Positions 50,652 to 59,484 of a DNA stretch of 64,000 bases are shown here, piece after piece (within the stretch, counting starts at the first letter, position 1; the number at the start of each line of letters is the position of its first letter). The stretch is from the NCBI GenBank assembly GCA_913056455.1, contig CAJXMJ010000002.1, forward strand, positions 62,001 to 126,000, written 5' to 3'. The position numbers were made by a program, and so were the translations under genes. The notes under the pieces were generated by a model. That model had not been told where the DNA came from and ran no database searches. It saw only the letters and a program-made list of their open reading frames with translations. Source of the DNA: an uncultured Fodinibius sp. Lineage in GTDB: Bacteria > Bacteroidota > Rhodothermia > Balneolales > Balneolaceae.

Positions 50652-51692
50652 ATGAAAGCACTTGTTTATCACGGCCCCGGAAATCGCTCTTACGAAGAGA
50701 AGCCCAAACCTACCATCCAGAAGACAACTGATGCGATAGTAAAGATTACAAAGACAACTATTTGTGGGACTGATCTCCATATCATGAAAGGAGATGTACC
50801 CGCCGTTAAGGATGGGACAACCCTCGGTCACGAAGGCGTAGGAATTATTGAAGAAGTTGGTGAAGGGGTATCCAACTTTAAAAAAGGCGATCACGTTTTA
50901 ATTAGCTGTATTACCGCCTGTGGAAAATGTGATAACTGTAAAAAACAGATGTACTCCCATTGCGAAGATGGGGGCTGGATTTTGGGACATATGATCGACG
51001 GTACCCAGGCCGAATATGTTCGAATCCCGCATGCCGACACAAGTCTGTATCATATTCCAGAAGGTGCCGACGAAGAAGCATTAGTAATGCTCAGCGACAT
51101 TTTACCCACCGGTTTTGAAGTAGGCGTGCTCAATGGCAAAGTGCAACCCGGTGATGTGGTTGCCATTGTTGGAGCGGGTCCTATTGGGCTTGCAGCATTA
51201 CTCACTGCCCAGTTTTATTCTCCGGCCGAAATTATTATGGTTGATCTCGATAACAACCGTCTTGAAGTATCAAAAGAATTCGGGGCTACCGATACCGTCA
51301 ACAGCGGGGATCAAAATGCTGTCGATAAAATAATGGAACTCACCAATGGCAAAGGAGTAGATGTTTCCATTGAAGCCGTTGGCGTTCCTGCAACATTTGA
51401 CATCTGCCAGGATATCGTCAAAGCCGGTGGGCAGGTTGCTGTAGTAGGTGTTCACGGCACCAGCGTAGACTTTAAGCTGGAAGAACTGTGGATCAAAAAT
51501 ATTACTATGACCACAGGATTAGTTGATACTTATACCATCCCCATGCTGATGAAAACCGTTGGATCCGGGGAACTGGAGCCCGATCAGCTGATCACCCATC
51601 ACTTTAAATTAGATCAAATAATGGAGGCTTATGACACCTTTGGCAATGCTGCTGAAGAAAAAGCCCTGAAAATCATTCTCGAAAATAAATAG
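50652..51692 (+). CDS. Zinc-dependent medium-chain alcohol dehydrogenase
   Basis: A 346-residue cytoplasmic NAD(P)-dependent oxidoreductase. The catalytic zinc ligands are in TICGTDLH (Cys with the following Thr and His) and in GHEGVG (His-Glu). The structural zinc loop is CGKCDNCKKQMYSHC with four cysteines. The Rossmann motif is VAIVGAGPIGLAALL, with an acidic residue (MVDLDNN) that favours NAD(H). The start at 50652 has AGAGGTG just upstream; the GTG at 50643 is less likely. It is preceded by a consensus sigma-54 promoter, is transcribed alone and ends at a terminator. The physiological alcohol or aldehyde is unknown. Confidence 0.95.
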   Translation: MKALVYHGPGNRSYEEKPKPTIQKTTDAIVKITKTTICGTDLHIMKGDVPAVKDGTTLGHEGVGIIEEVGEGVSNFKKGDHVLISCITACGKCDNCKKQMYSHCEDGGWILGHMIDGTQAEYVRIPHADTSLYHIPEGADEEALVMLSDILPTGFEVGVLNGKVQPGDVVAIVGAGPIGLAALLTAQFYSPAEIIMVDLDNNRLEVSKEFGATDTVNSGDQNAVDKIMELTNGKGVDVSIEAVGVPATFDICQDIVKAGGQVAVVGVHGTSVDFKLEELWIKNITMTTGLVDTYTIPMLMKTVGSGELEPDQLITHHFKLDQIMEAYDTFGNAAEEKALKIILENK

Positions 51693-51729
51693 ATAGATAA
51701 AAAACCTTCAACTTATCTGTTTATAGATG

Positions 51730-51762
51730 AAAAGCCTGTGCTTTTTAGTGCAGGCTTTTTTA
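51730..51762 (+). terminator. Terminator after the alcohol dehydrogenase gene
   Basis: AAGCCTGTGC and GTGCAGGCTT pair with two wobbles around TTTTTA, followed by TTTTTTATT. Confidence 0.85.
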
Positions 51763-51851
51763 TTAGGTCATTGTACCCTTTCTACAGGATCTAAAATTCT
51801 TGTCGTTAAACCCGCCGAGACAGAAATATTTTGCACTTTTCATTTGCTATA

Positions 51852-51902
51852 TAGATTTAATCTAAATAGTTTTGCCCATGTTATTTAGAAACGATTTAAA
51901 TA
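51852..51902. promoter_or_regulatory. Possible DtxR-type sites before the first TonB receptor gene
   Basis: TAGAT-TTA-ATCTA (51852-51864) and TATTTAG-N7-TTAAATA (51882-51902, one mismatch) resemble TTTAG/CTAAA half-sites, but with spacings other than the six bases seen at 55931-55987. Weak. Confidence 0.25.
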
Positions 51903-51956
51903 GCTGAAATAATCTTTTGAAACACATTTCAACTAATTATAAAATTAACTGTATCA

Positions 51957-54344
51957 ATGAATCTACACCATAAATTATCGAAAGGTTTATTTGCAGTATT
52001 AAGCATATTACTCCTTGCTTCTGCTGCTACATTTGCACAAACAGGGCAACTCGAAGGCGCTATAATTAATGCTGAAGAAAATAGTCCATTACCCGGTATC
52101 AATGTTGGAGTTGCGGGCACAACGCTTGGCGCTGCCACTAATACCGATGGAAAGTTTGTTATTGAGAATATTCCCGTTGGGTCTCACACCATAAAAATTT
52201 CCGCAGTGGGATATGAAAGAGAAGAACGTAATATCACTATTACTGAAGGAGAAACAAGTTCGATTACCGTTACACTTGAAAGAGATGTTTTGGGGATTAA
52301 TGAAGTAGTTGTTTCTGCGACACGAAGTATCGAATCCCTTAATGAAGTTCCGGCATCAGTCAATATTCTGCGGGAGAAAGAGTTAAATGATCAGCTTGCC
52401 TTAAGTTCAGATCTCAATGATATGCTGGCCAAACAAGTTCCGGGTTTTGCCCAAAGCACGGAATCAGCGAGTAACTGGGGACAGAATCTGCGTGGCCGTG
52501 ACTACCTGGTACTTATTGACGGCATTCCACAATCAACGCCACTGAGAGCGGTCAGCCGTGACCTGCAAACTATCGATGCAGGAGCTGTAAGTCGAGTAGA
52601 AGTCATAAAAGGCGCAACGGCTATTTACGGCAATGGCGCTACAGGAGGACTTATTAATTACATCACAGCCCTACCCCAAAAAGATGGCTTTGAGTCTATC
52701 AGTAAAGTAGGATCAAATATTTCCCTTTCTGCACCTGAGAATAGCATGGGTTACCGCTTTTCGCAACAATTTATGGGTCGCAACGATCAGCTAAGCTATA
52801 ACCTCAAAGGATCGTTTGAAGAAAAGGGGTTATACAAGGATGCTACTGGGGATATCATTCCAACCAATCCACAGGGACAAGGCGGACTTTCCGATGCTTC
52901 CATCTACAACCTATACGGGCAAGTCGGATATGATATAAACTCCCAGCATCATATAGAAGCAACGTACAATTTCTACTCAAATGATCAGGAAACAGATTAT
53001 GTAACTGTTCCGGGATCGTATCCAGACCAGAAAGCTACCGCGCAAAAAGGAAACGTTCGCGGAGAACCACAGGGAACTCGTGCTAATCATAATGCTCGTA
53101 TAAATTACAGTTGGCTTGATTTTATAGGCAATACCTCTCTCGATGCCACGGCATATATTCAGGATTATGAGACCGTATTTGGTTATACAACCTACTATCG
53201 AGATGGTGGACAGAGTTACCTCCTTTCTGAAAAAGCCGGCTTTCGTCTAAACCTGGACTCTCCATTTACACTTTCTGAGTATGTAGAAGGTTCTATTGTA
53301 TATGGTGTAGATCTGCTGAGTGATAATACCCAGCAAAAACTTCTGGACGGTCGGACGTTTACACCGAAAATGCAGATGGACAGTTATGCTCCCTACGCCC
53401 AGATCAAGGCTATATTCTACGATAACTGGGTACTAAAGGGCGGCATGCGTTACGAAGGTATCAATATTGACGTACCCTCGTACACTACCGTAGAGCGTAT
53501 TGATGGTCAAGGAGGCTACCAGGGCGGTGTTAATATTGAAGGTGGATCCTTGGATTACAGCGCTTTTACCTATAACCTGGGACTTAGCTACAAGAAATTC
53601 CAGGCCTTCAATCCCTATGTAAGCCTTTCACAAGGGTTCTCAATTGCTGATCTTGGACGAACACTTCGCAGTGCAACAGAACCAACCACCGTACAACGTA
53701 TTGATCCCGAGCCGGTCATCGTCCAAAATTATGAGCTCGGCGTTAATAGTTCCTTCGATATTTTCCGAGGATCTATTTCCGGATTTGTTAGTACGTCCGA
53801 TTTGGGATCTTCCTATCAAGTAGACAATGATGGTAACTTTGGTATTGTGCGATCCCCTGAAATTGTATACGGTGTTGAAGTAAGTGCCAATGCCCGGCCA
53901 ACTTCAAATCTTGGTCTTGGAGCTACTTACTCTCTGACCGAAGGACGATCGGATAATAATAACAATGGTAGCTATACCGATCCCGTAGACGAGTTTTTGG
54001 TCAATAGTCGTATTTCACCACCTAAGTTAACAGCCTACGCTGAGTACCAGTTTACATCAAAGTTAAATACCAAAATCACCATGCTGCACTCTGGCTCAAG
54101 AGAACGTTTTGAGCCCAGCAACGGAAGTTTCGCTCCTTATAAAAATAACGTGGAAGCCTATACGGTTTTTGATCTTACATCAACCTATGAGCTTCCTTTC
54201 GGGTCATTTAGCTTGGGAGTACAGAATCTCTTCAATGCTGATTATTTCCCAGCTATTTCGCAGTGGGCCGGAGCATATTTTGGTACCGGATACTCCAAAG
54301 CACCGGGAACACGGTTAAATGCAACGCTTAAAGTACAGCTTTAA
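51957..54344 (+). CDS. TonB-dependent receptor, siderophore type, with CarboxypepD-regulatory-like domain
   Basis: A 795-residue outer-membrane receptor. The signal peptide covers 1-27 (ending TFAQ). A carboxypeptidase-regulatory-like domain (about 30-115, GKFVIENIPVGSHTIKISAVGY) precedes the plug (about 120-230: EVVVSATRSIESLNEVPASV, VLIDGIP, VEVIKGATAIYGNGATGG). A 22-strand barrel then runs to the end, closing with TGYSKAPGTRLNATLKVQL. Plug motifs resemble FhuA/FpvA-like ferric-siderophore receptors (FRGRDYLVLIDG type). The PepSY gene follows with a terminator between. Together with the second receptor and the DtxR gene it suggests an iron or manganese uptake locus. Confidence 0.93.
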   Translation: MNLHHKLSKGLFAVLSILLLASAATFAQTGQLEGAIINAEENSPLPGINVGVAGTTLGAATNTDGKFVIENIPVGSHTIKISAVGYEREERNITITEGETSSITVTLERDVLGINEVVVSATRSIESLNEVPASVNILREKELNDQLALSSDLNDMLAKQVPGFAQSTESASNWGQNLRGRDYLVLIDGIPQSTPLRAVSRDLQTIDAGAVSRVEVIKGATAIYGNGATGGLINYITALPQKDGFESISKVGSNISLSAPENSMGYRFSQQFMGRNDQLSYNLKGSFEEKGLYKDATGDIIPTNPQGQGGLSDASIYNLYGQVGYDINSQHHIEATYNFYSNDQETDYVTVPGSYPDQKATAQKGNVRGEPQGTRANHNARINYSWLDFIGNTSLDATAYIQDYETVFGYTTYYRDGGQSYLLSEKAGFRLNLDSPFTLSEYVEGSIVYGVDLLSDNTQQKLLDGRTFTPKMQMDSYAPYAQIKAIFYDNWVLKGGMRYEGINIDVPSYTTVERIDGQGGYQGGVNIEGGSLDYSAFTYNLGLSYKKFQAFNPYVSLSQGFSIADLGRTLRSATEPTTVQRIDPEPVIVQNYELGVNSSFDIFRGSISGFVSTSDLGSSYQVDNDGNFGIVRSPEIVYGVEVSANARPTSNLGLGATYSLTEGRSDNNNNGSYTDPVDEFLVNSRISPPKLTAYAEYQFTSKLNTKITMLHSGSRERFEPSNGSFAPYKNNVEAYTVFDLTSTYELPFGSFSLGVQNLFNADYFPAISQWAGAYFGTGYSKAPGTRLNATLKVQL

Positions 54345-54359
54345 TCCCACATACCCTTT

Positions 54360-54397
54360 AGCTGTCGGCCCCCTTGCAGGTCGACAGCTTTTTTATT
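54360..54397 (+). terminator. Terminator between the TonB receptor and PepSY genes
   Basis: AGCTGTCG (54360-54367) and CGACAGCT (54382-54389), followed by TTTTTTATT. Read-through into the PepSY gene just downstream is possible. Confidence 0.9.
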
Positions 54398-54401
54398 GTA
54401 T

Positions 54402-55532
54402 ATGAGTAAACGCTTTCTTCTTTCAATACATAAGTGGTTAGGACTTTTTGCTGGCATCTTTATCCTGATAATGGGATTGACAGGCTCAATCATCGTCTTC
54501 GATGACGAGATTGAGCACTTTATACATCATGATGTCATCCATCAACCGGATTCTAATGAACCTGTCTCTCTCGATCAGGCCTATAAATCCATTATTGAAA
54601 AACATCCCAACCGAGATGTCCGCTTTACACATATTCCCGAGCAGGCAAACAGGGCTATTGAAGCAGAAATCCGTCAGCCCGATAATAGACGATACCTGTA
54701 CATTCATCCCGTAAATGGAAAGATTCTGCGAGACCTCGACAGCTACAATACTTTTTCATACTGGATGCTAAAGCTACATTACACGCTACATTCAGGATTT
54801 TGGGGTGAAGTTATCGTTCTTATTGCCGGATTTATGTTTATCTGTTCGATAATTACCGGTTTCTGGTTTTATCGAAATGCTCTGTGGCGAGTACTTACCT
54901 TTAAAATTCGCCCCCGTTTTCGTGATCTGAAATCCTGCTCCTCTGAACTGCACAGAACATTAGGTATCTGGTCTCTCATCTTTAATTTCATAGTAGCTCT
55001 TACCGGTATTGTTATTATTTCCATCATTGTGATGACCAATGCAAAAAAAGAAGGTCCCGATCCAATGCCTGATCCTCCAGCAGTGAAAACATCCATTGAC
55101 GCTCTAATGGCTCAGGCACAGCAAACCTATCCCAGCTTCGATCCCTCCTACATAGGAATGCCTCGACAACCTGATGGAAAGATCACCCTATACGGTCACA
55201 CGAATACCGACTGGCCTATTCATTACAAGTTTTCCAACTATGTACAATTTGATCCAGATACAGGCACACAAACGAACTCCTTTTTTATAAAAAATCAGCC
55301 GGTTACCACTCACTTATTAAGCTTTACCTATCCACTTCATTTTGGAAACTGGGGCGGTATTTTGATCAAAATACTCTACTGCTTATTTGGATTGACGCCG
55401 GCCATTTTATCCATCACCGGATTCATCATCTGGAAAAAGCGCAATGAACATAAACGGAAGCTGAAAAATGAACGGAAACAACGACCAATAGAAACGAAAA
55501 CAGATAGAGAACAAATAGCTGTCCAGTCATGA
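54402..55532 (+). CDS. PepSY-associated membrane protein (PiuB-like, iron uptake-associated)
   Basis: A 376-residue inner-membrane protein of the PepSY_TM family. Membrane helices lie at about 12-35, 130-155, 185-210 and 330-352, with two periplasmic PepSY regions between them. The helix-linked histidines HKWLGL, LHYTLHSGFW, LHRTLG and LHFGNWGG are family-typical and may bind haem. Such proteins lie beside TonB receptors for siderophores and are thought to reduce ferric complexes. The ATG at 54402 is preferred to the TTG at 54396. It overlaps the next small gene by four bases (ATGA). Confidence 0.92.
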   Translation: MSKRFLLSIHKWLGLFAGIFILIMGLTGSIIVFDDEIEHFIHHDVIHQPDSNEPVSLDQAYKSIIEKHPNRDVRFTHIPEQANRAIEAEIRQPDNRRYLYIHPVNGKILRDLDSYNTFSYWMLKLHYTLHSGFWGEVIVLIAGFMFICSIITGFWFYRNALWRVLTFKIRPRFRDLKSCSSELHRTLGIWSLIFNFIVALTGIVIISIIVMTNAKKEGPDPMPDPPAVKTSIDALMAQAQQTYPSFDPSYIGMPRQPDGKITLYGHTNTDWPIHYKFSNYVQFDPDTGTQTNSFFIKNQPVTTHLLSFTYPLHFGNWGGILIKILYCLFGLTPAILSITGFIIWKKRNEHKRKLKNERKQRPIETKTDREQIAVQS

Positions 55533-55852
55533 AGAATACCACCACGGTTCTTACCCAAAGAGATAATCTCTGTATTGAACAATGCAGTTGCTGTGATAAC
55601 ATACATTTGATGTATCAGAACCTGCTGCTCAAATTTACGCCCGAAAGCTTTGCTGACTTTGAATCGGCATTAAGCAAGCTGGAGTTCGAAAAAAGAGCCG
55701 TGACCTTTGGTGATGGCTCCGATAAGATGTTGATCAACACTCCTCAAAAAGAAATTCAGCTGTGCTTCACCAAGTCAGAATTTGAACTGCTGCGTGAGTC
55801 TCTTAAAGAAGCACTATTGATGATTGAGGTAAGTCAAATTTTGTATTGCTAA
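55529..55852 (+). CDS. Small Cys-rich protein, DUF6686-like
   Basis: A 107-residue cytoplasmic protein with an N-terminal cysteine cluster (CIEQCSCCDNIH: four Cys within eight residues, then His), followed by HLMYQNLLLKFTPESF, as I recall for DUF6686 proteins of this phylum; the family name is tentative. The rest is a predicted alpha/beta domain (about 40-107) ending in another Cys. The cysteine cluster could bind a metal. It is translationally coupled to the PepSY gene (ATGA) and lies between the two TonB receptor genes, so it may serve in metal sensing or handling. No known function. Confidence 0.7.
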   Translation: MKNTTTVLTQRDNLCIEQCSCCDNIHLMYQNLLLKFTPESFADFESALSKLEFEKRAVTFGDGSDKMLINTPQKEIQLCFTKSEFELLRESLKEALLMIEVSQILYC

Positions 55853-55930
55853 TCTCAGGCAAATTTTTGTTTTGTACCAAGAAGCTCCTACTTCCCCTAT
55901 TGCACTCGCATTCAAATAACCCTGCCCCAA

Positions 55931-55950
55931 TATTTAGACTTGGCTAAATA
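55931..55950. promoter_or_regulatory. DtxR/MntR-type box 1 before the second TonB receptor gene
   Basis: TATTTAG-ACTTGG-CTAAATA is a perfect 7-6-7 inverted repeat containing the TTTAG-N6-CTAAA pattern of DtxR/MntR operators. It lies 54-73 bases before the ATG at 56004. Confidence 0.6.
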
Positions 55951-55970
55951 TTTATTAAACCTTATCTTAA

Positions 55971-55988
55971 TTTTAGTTAAGACTAAAA
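55971..55988. promoter_or_regulatory. DtxR/MntR-type box 2 before the second TonB receptor gene
   Basis: TTTTAG-TTAAGA-CTAAAA is a perfect inverted repeat with the same N6 spacing as box 1, about 15 bases before the ATG at 56004 and 40 bases from box 1. Confidence 0.6.
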
Positions 55989-56003
55989 ATTAAGATTGTC
56001 TCG

Positions 56004-58202
56004 ATGAAAATATTTGTCCGCCTCCTATTTATACTTCTGACATTTCCTGTAATTGTGACTGCCCAATCACAAAGTGGTACAGTCAAGGGCGTTATAAACA
56101 GTGATGGACAGCCGGTAGCCGGAGCCAATGTAGCGCTCACTGAAATTCAGAAAGGTACTGCTACCAATGACAGTGGACAATTTGTTATTACAGATATTAG
56201 GCCGGGTACTTACGAACTATCTATCTCGGCTGTGGGATTTTTCTCCCATCACCAAGAAATATCCCTTAAAGAAAATGAAGAGGTCAGCCTCGATATTACG
56301 TTAGAACCAAAAACCGAAGAACTGGGACAATTGGTTGTGACGGGTACCATGCGCAAGACGTTCGTTAAAGAAAGTCCCGTAAAAGTACAGGTCGTCAGCA
56401 ATAAGCATCTCCAAAATACCGGTGCGAACAATCTAATGGAATCGGTAAACTTTTTGAACGGCCTCTACCAAGAAGTCAGCTGCGGAGTCTGCAGCACAAA
56501 CAGCGTGCGTATTAACGGGATGGACGGTCCCTATACCGCTATTTTGATCGACGGGATGCCTATTATGGGCGCCTTGGCATCAGTCTATGGACTGAATGGT
56601 ATCAACACCAGTACCATCCGCAATATTGAGATAATCAAAGGACCCAATTCCACACTGTACGGCTCCGAAGCAATGGGGGGAGTCATCAATGTAATTACGC
56701 AGGACCCGTCGACCACTCCCCGACTGGCAGTCGACGGTTCGTTTTCTACACACAAAGAGGCCAACCTTTCATTAACCCACGCTGCTAAATGGGACAACAC
56801 CCAAACTCTGATCGGAGTAGATGGCACCTACTTTGATACTTTTCTCGACCAAAACGAGGATGGCTTTGCCGACGTTACCAAACGCAAAAAGCTGTCGCTG
56901 TTTAACAAGTGGAACTTCGAACGTTCCAAAGCCCGACAATTTGACCTGGCCTTCAAACTCTATTTCGAAGGTCGCCTGGGAGGTACCGAAGATTACAGTA
57001 AAAACCTCCGAGGAAGTGATGAAATTTATGGAGAGTCCATCACTACAAAACGTTTTGAAATGCTGGGAAACTATGATCTGCCGATATCTTCTGAAGATAT
57101 TCGGGCAGAATTTTCTTACAGCTATCATCAGCAAGATAGTTATTACGGAACTTATCAGTACACAGCTGATCAGCAGATTTACTTTACCAACCTAATTTGG
57201 GATAAGCGCTTTACGCCCTGGCGACAGCTTTTAGTTGGGGCCACTTCTCGCATCGATGCGCTTGACCAGACCTTTGATGGCATCCACCTGGGACAAGGCT
57301 CGCGGGATACTCGCTTTATTCCGGGGATCTTTTCACAATACGAACATAATTTTAGTGCGGATTTTAAGATGTTGGGTGGTATGCGAATAGATCATTACGA
57401 TGAACACGGACTCATCTACTCACCCAGAATAAATGCCAAGTTTGACTTTTCTAATCACACTACCCTTCGCCTGAATGGCGGGACGGGATTCCGCATCGTG
57501 AATCTTTTTACCGAGGAACATGAGGCACTGAGCGGATCGCGCCGCGTTGTCATTGAAGAAGAGCTAGCTCCCGAACGATCAATCAACGGTACTATAAACC
57601 TTAACCAAATTATAGATATTGGAACCAGCGTGCTTAATGTCGACCTCGATCTGTTTTACTCTCACTTCAGTAATCAGATCATCCCCGATTACTCACAGCC
57701 CAACGAAATTCGCTATAGAAACCTTGATGGCTATTCGGTATCACGCGGCATTTCCCTGAACGCCGCCCATAATTTTCCATCACCACTACAATACTCTATT
57801 GGATTTACCTACCAGGATGTCTTCAAAACGAATAATGGAGTTCAAACGAGAGTCCAATTTGCACCCGAGTGGTCTGGCGTATTTACCGCAAGTTATACTA
57901 TACCTGCTACAAAAATATCATTGAACTATTCCGGCAGGATAGTTGGAAATATGAAGCTGCCTGTATACGAGGGATATATTACAAAATCACCGGTATTTTC
58001 AGAACATAATATGAAGATATCCCGTAAATTTAGCGACCGAATATCAGCTTATATTACTGTAAAAAACCTTGGCAATTACACACAAAAAAATCCAATCATT
58101 GCAGCTGATAAACCCTTCAGCGATGAATTTGCCACCGACCACGTTTATGGGCCACTGCAGACCCGTCGGTTCTTAGCAGGCATCCAATTTAGACTGAAAT
58201 AG
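56004..58202 (+). CDS. TonB-dependent receptor with plug-domain Cys pair
   Basis: A 732-residue outer-membrane receptor. The signal peptide covers 1-20. A carboxypeptidase-regulatory-like domain (about 25-105, GQFVITDIRPGTYELSISAVGF) is followed by the plug (about 110-225), with NLMESVNFLNGL, then CGVC, SVRINGMDGPYTAILIDG and IEIIKGPNSTLYGSEAMGG. The barrel ends with RRFLAGIQFRLK. The CGVC pair in the plug is common in receptors of this phylum. It resembles BtuB/FepA/FecA-type receptors, and the ligand is not clear. Two DtxR-type boxes precede the gene, and the DtxR regulator is convergent with it, so metal-responsive control is likely. Confidence 0.93.
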   Translation: MKIFVRLLFILLTFPVIVTAQSQSGTVKGVINSDGQPVAGANVALTEIQKGTATNDSGQFVITDIRPGTYELSISAVGFFSHHQEISLKENEEVSLDITLEPKTEELGQLVVTGTMRKTFVKESPVKVQVVSNKHLQNTGANNLMESVNFLNGLYQEVSCGVCSTNSVRINGMDGPYTAILIDGMPIMGALASVYGLNGINTSTIRNIEIIKGPNSTLYGSEAMGGVINVITQDPSTTPRLAVDGSFSTHKEANLSLTHAAKWDNTQTLIGVDGTYFDTFLDQNEDGFADVTKRKKLSLFNKWNFERSKARQFDLAFKLYFEGRLGGTEDYSKNLRGSDEIYGESITTKRFEMLGNYDLPISSEDIRAEFSYSYHQQDSYYGTYQYTADQQIYFTNLIWDKRFTPWRQLLVGATSRIDALDQTFDGIHLGQGSRDTRFIPGIFSQYEHNFSADFKMLGGMRIDHYDEHGLIYSPRINAKFDFSNHTTLRLNGGTGFRIVNLFTEEHEALSGSRRVVIEEELAPERSINGTINLNQIIDIGTSVLNVDLDLFYSHFSNQIIPDYSQPNEIRYRNLDGYSVSRGISLNAAHNFPSPLQYSIGFTYQDVFKTNNGVQTRVQFAPEWSGVFTASYTIPATKISLNYSGRIVGNMKLPVYEGYITKSPVFSEHNMKISRKFSDRISAYITVKNLGNYTQKNPIIAADKPFSDEFATDHVYGPLQTRRFLAGIQFRLK

Positions 58203-58230
58203 CAAAAATAGTTGGTTTCTTACCTTTTAA

Positions 58231-58887
58231 TTATATCTCTGCAACAAAGATATTCTTCGCCACTTCATTTCCAATAACCCGCTCTTTGCCTTCAATCAGA
58301 AGCGTAACCGGACCATCAAACGGCTCTTTCTGCTTAATTTGTACCTTTATACCCGGAAGCAGCCCTACCTTTTCCAGATAGCGCAGCAGTTCCGGATCCT
58401 GGTCTTTAACGCGACTAATGATATACTCCTGCTCCGTTTCTCCCTCAACAAGAGGGTGGGCATCCATTTCGGGCATTAATCCGTCTTTGGTGGGAATGGG
58501 ATCACCATGTGGATCATGGGTGGGATCATCAAGAAGCTGGGCAATTTTATCCTCGAATCGTTCCGAGATATGATGCTCCAGCTTTTCGGCCTCATCGTGC
58601 ACCTCATCCCAGGAATACCCCATCACCTCCAGCAGATAGAGCTCCAGCAGCCGATGGTGACGTATTATTTCGAGCGCAATCTTCTTGCCCGAATCCGTTA
58701 GTCGTGCTCCCTTATACGACTCATAATCAACTAATCCCATCTTATCCAGCCGCTTAACCATATTGGTAGCCGACGCCGACGACACATCCAGAGAATCTGC
58801 AATCTTCGTTGTTGAGGCCCCTTTGTCTTCTGTCTCCAGGGTATATATCGCTTTCAGATAATCTTCAACAGCCTGACTTAATACCAT
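58231..58887 (-). CDS. DtxR/MntR-family metal-dependent transcriptional regulator
   Basis: A 218-residue repressor. The winged HTH covers about 1-65 (VEDYLKAIYTLE, then SATNMVKRLDKMGLVDYE). The dimerisation and metal-binding domain (about 70-140) has the ligand-rich stretches HHRLLELYL, WDEVHDEAEKLEHHIS and DPTHDPHGDPIP. A FeoA/SH3-like domain is at the end (about 150-218). The family uses Fe(II) or Mn(II) as co-repressor and binds TTTAG-N6-CTAAA-like operators. It is convergent with the second TonB receptor gene, whose upstream region carries two such boxes, so regulation of that gene is a direct prediction. Whether it is Fe or Mn type cannot be read reliably. Confidence 0.93.
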   Translation of the reverse strand: MVLSQAVEDYLKAIYTLETEDKGASTTKIADSLDVSSASATNMVKRLDKMGLVDYESYKGARLTDSGKKIALEIIRHHRLLELYLLEVMGYSWDEVHDEAEKLEHHISERFEDKIAQLLDDPTHDPHGDPIPTKDGLMPEMDAHPLVEGETEQEYIISRVKDQDPELLRYLEKVGLLPGIKVQIKQKEPFDGPVTLLIEGKERVIGNEVAKNIFVAEI

Positions 58888-58962
58888 CTTGAAAACTTTT
58901 TATGCTTTATTTCTATTGCCTTAATATATAGAATATCTCCATATCATTACATCTCTACTCTC

Positions 58963-59475
58963 TCAATTAATATCTACCCCATGGTTCTTCAAGTATTGTC
59001 TAAATGATTTTTTGCCAGTTAAATCAGATCCCACGAAAGCTACAAGTTTATCAAAAATATGAGCGGGTAAAAATCCCGGCTGCCTTCCTATGGTATTTCC
59101 TTCTTGGTCCAGGAAAATAAAAGTCGGAGTAGAACTAGCTCTAAACCGACGTGCCAGCTGCTGTTCGGTCAGAGAATTTCCGTTAAATACTATTTTCCGA
59201 TCCGACTCGATATCAACCTTTACCGGATAAAAATATTTGTGCAGGCTGTCCTGTACGGTTTGCTCCGGGAATACCTCCTCATACATTTTTTTGCAATATC
59301 CACACCACTCAGCATCAACAAAAAGCATTACTTTTTTGTCATTTTCTTTCGCTAACTCTTGAGCTTCGGAAAGTGATTTCCACTTTATATCCGATTGGGC
59401 TGTTGCGGGTAATATCCCGATAAGCAAAATAAATAAACCAATTAGGAATCTTTTTACACTCCACACTAATCTCAT
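58963..59475 (-). CDS. Exported thioredoxin-fold protein (thioredoxin_7/DsbD-gamma-like)
   Basis: A 170-residue periplasmic protein with signal peptide 1-26 (ending ATAQ). The thioredoxin domain (about 30-150) has active site WCGYC (C58 and C61) preceded by VMLFVDAEW and a cis-Pro in SSTPTF. This pattern is that of the DsbD C-terminal-like/thioredoxin_7 group, whose members reduce or oxidise extracytoplasmic proteins. The phosphatase gene lies upstream on the same strand with a nine-base gap, so the two may be co-transcribed. The partner protein is unknown. Confidence 0.9.
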   Translation of the reverse strand: MRLVWSVKRFLIGLFILLIGILPATAQSDIKWKSLSEAQELAKENDKKVMLFVDAEWCGYCKKMYEEVFPEQTVQDSLHKYFYPVKVDIESDRKIVFNGNSLTEQQLARRFRASSTPTFIFLDQEGNTIGRQPGFLPAHIFDKLVAFVGSDLTGKKSFRQYLKNHGVDIN

Positions 59476-59484
59476 TAATAGTAC

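Noticed and set aside
51852-51864. TAGAT-TTA-ATCTA as a firm DtxR box before the first TonB receptor gene
   Set aside because: The half-sites and spacing differ from the two boxes at 55931-55988, so it is kept only as a weak candidate.
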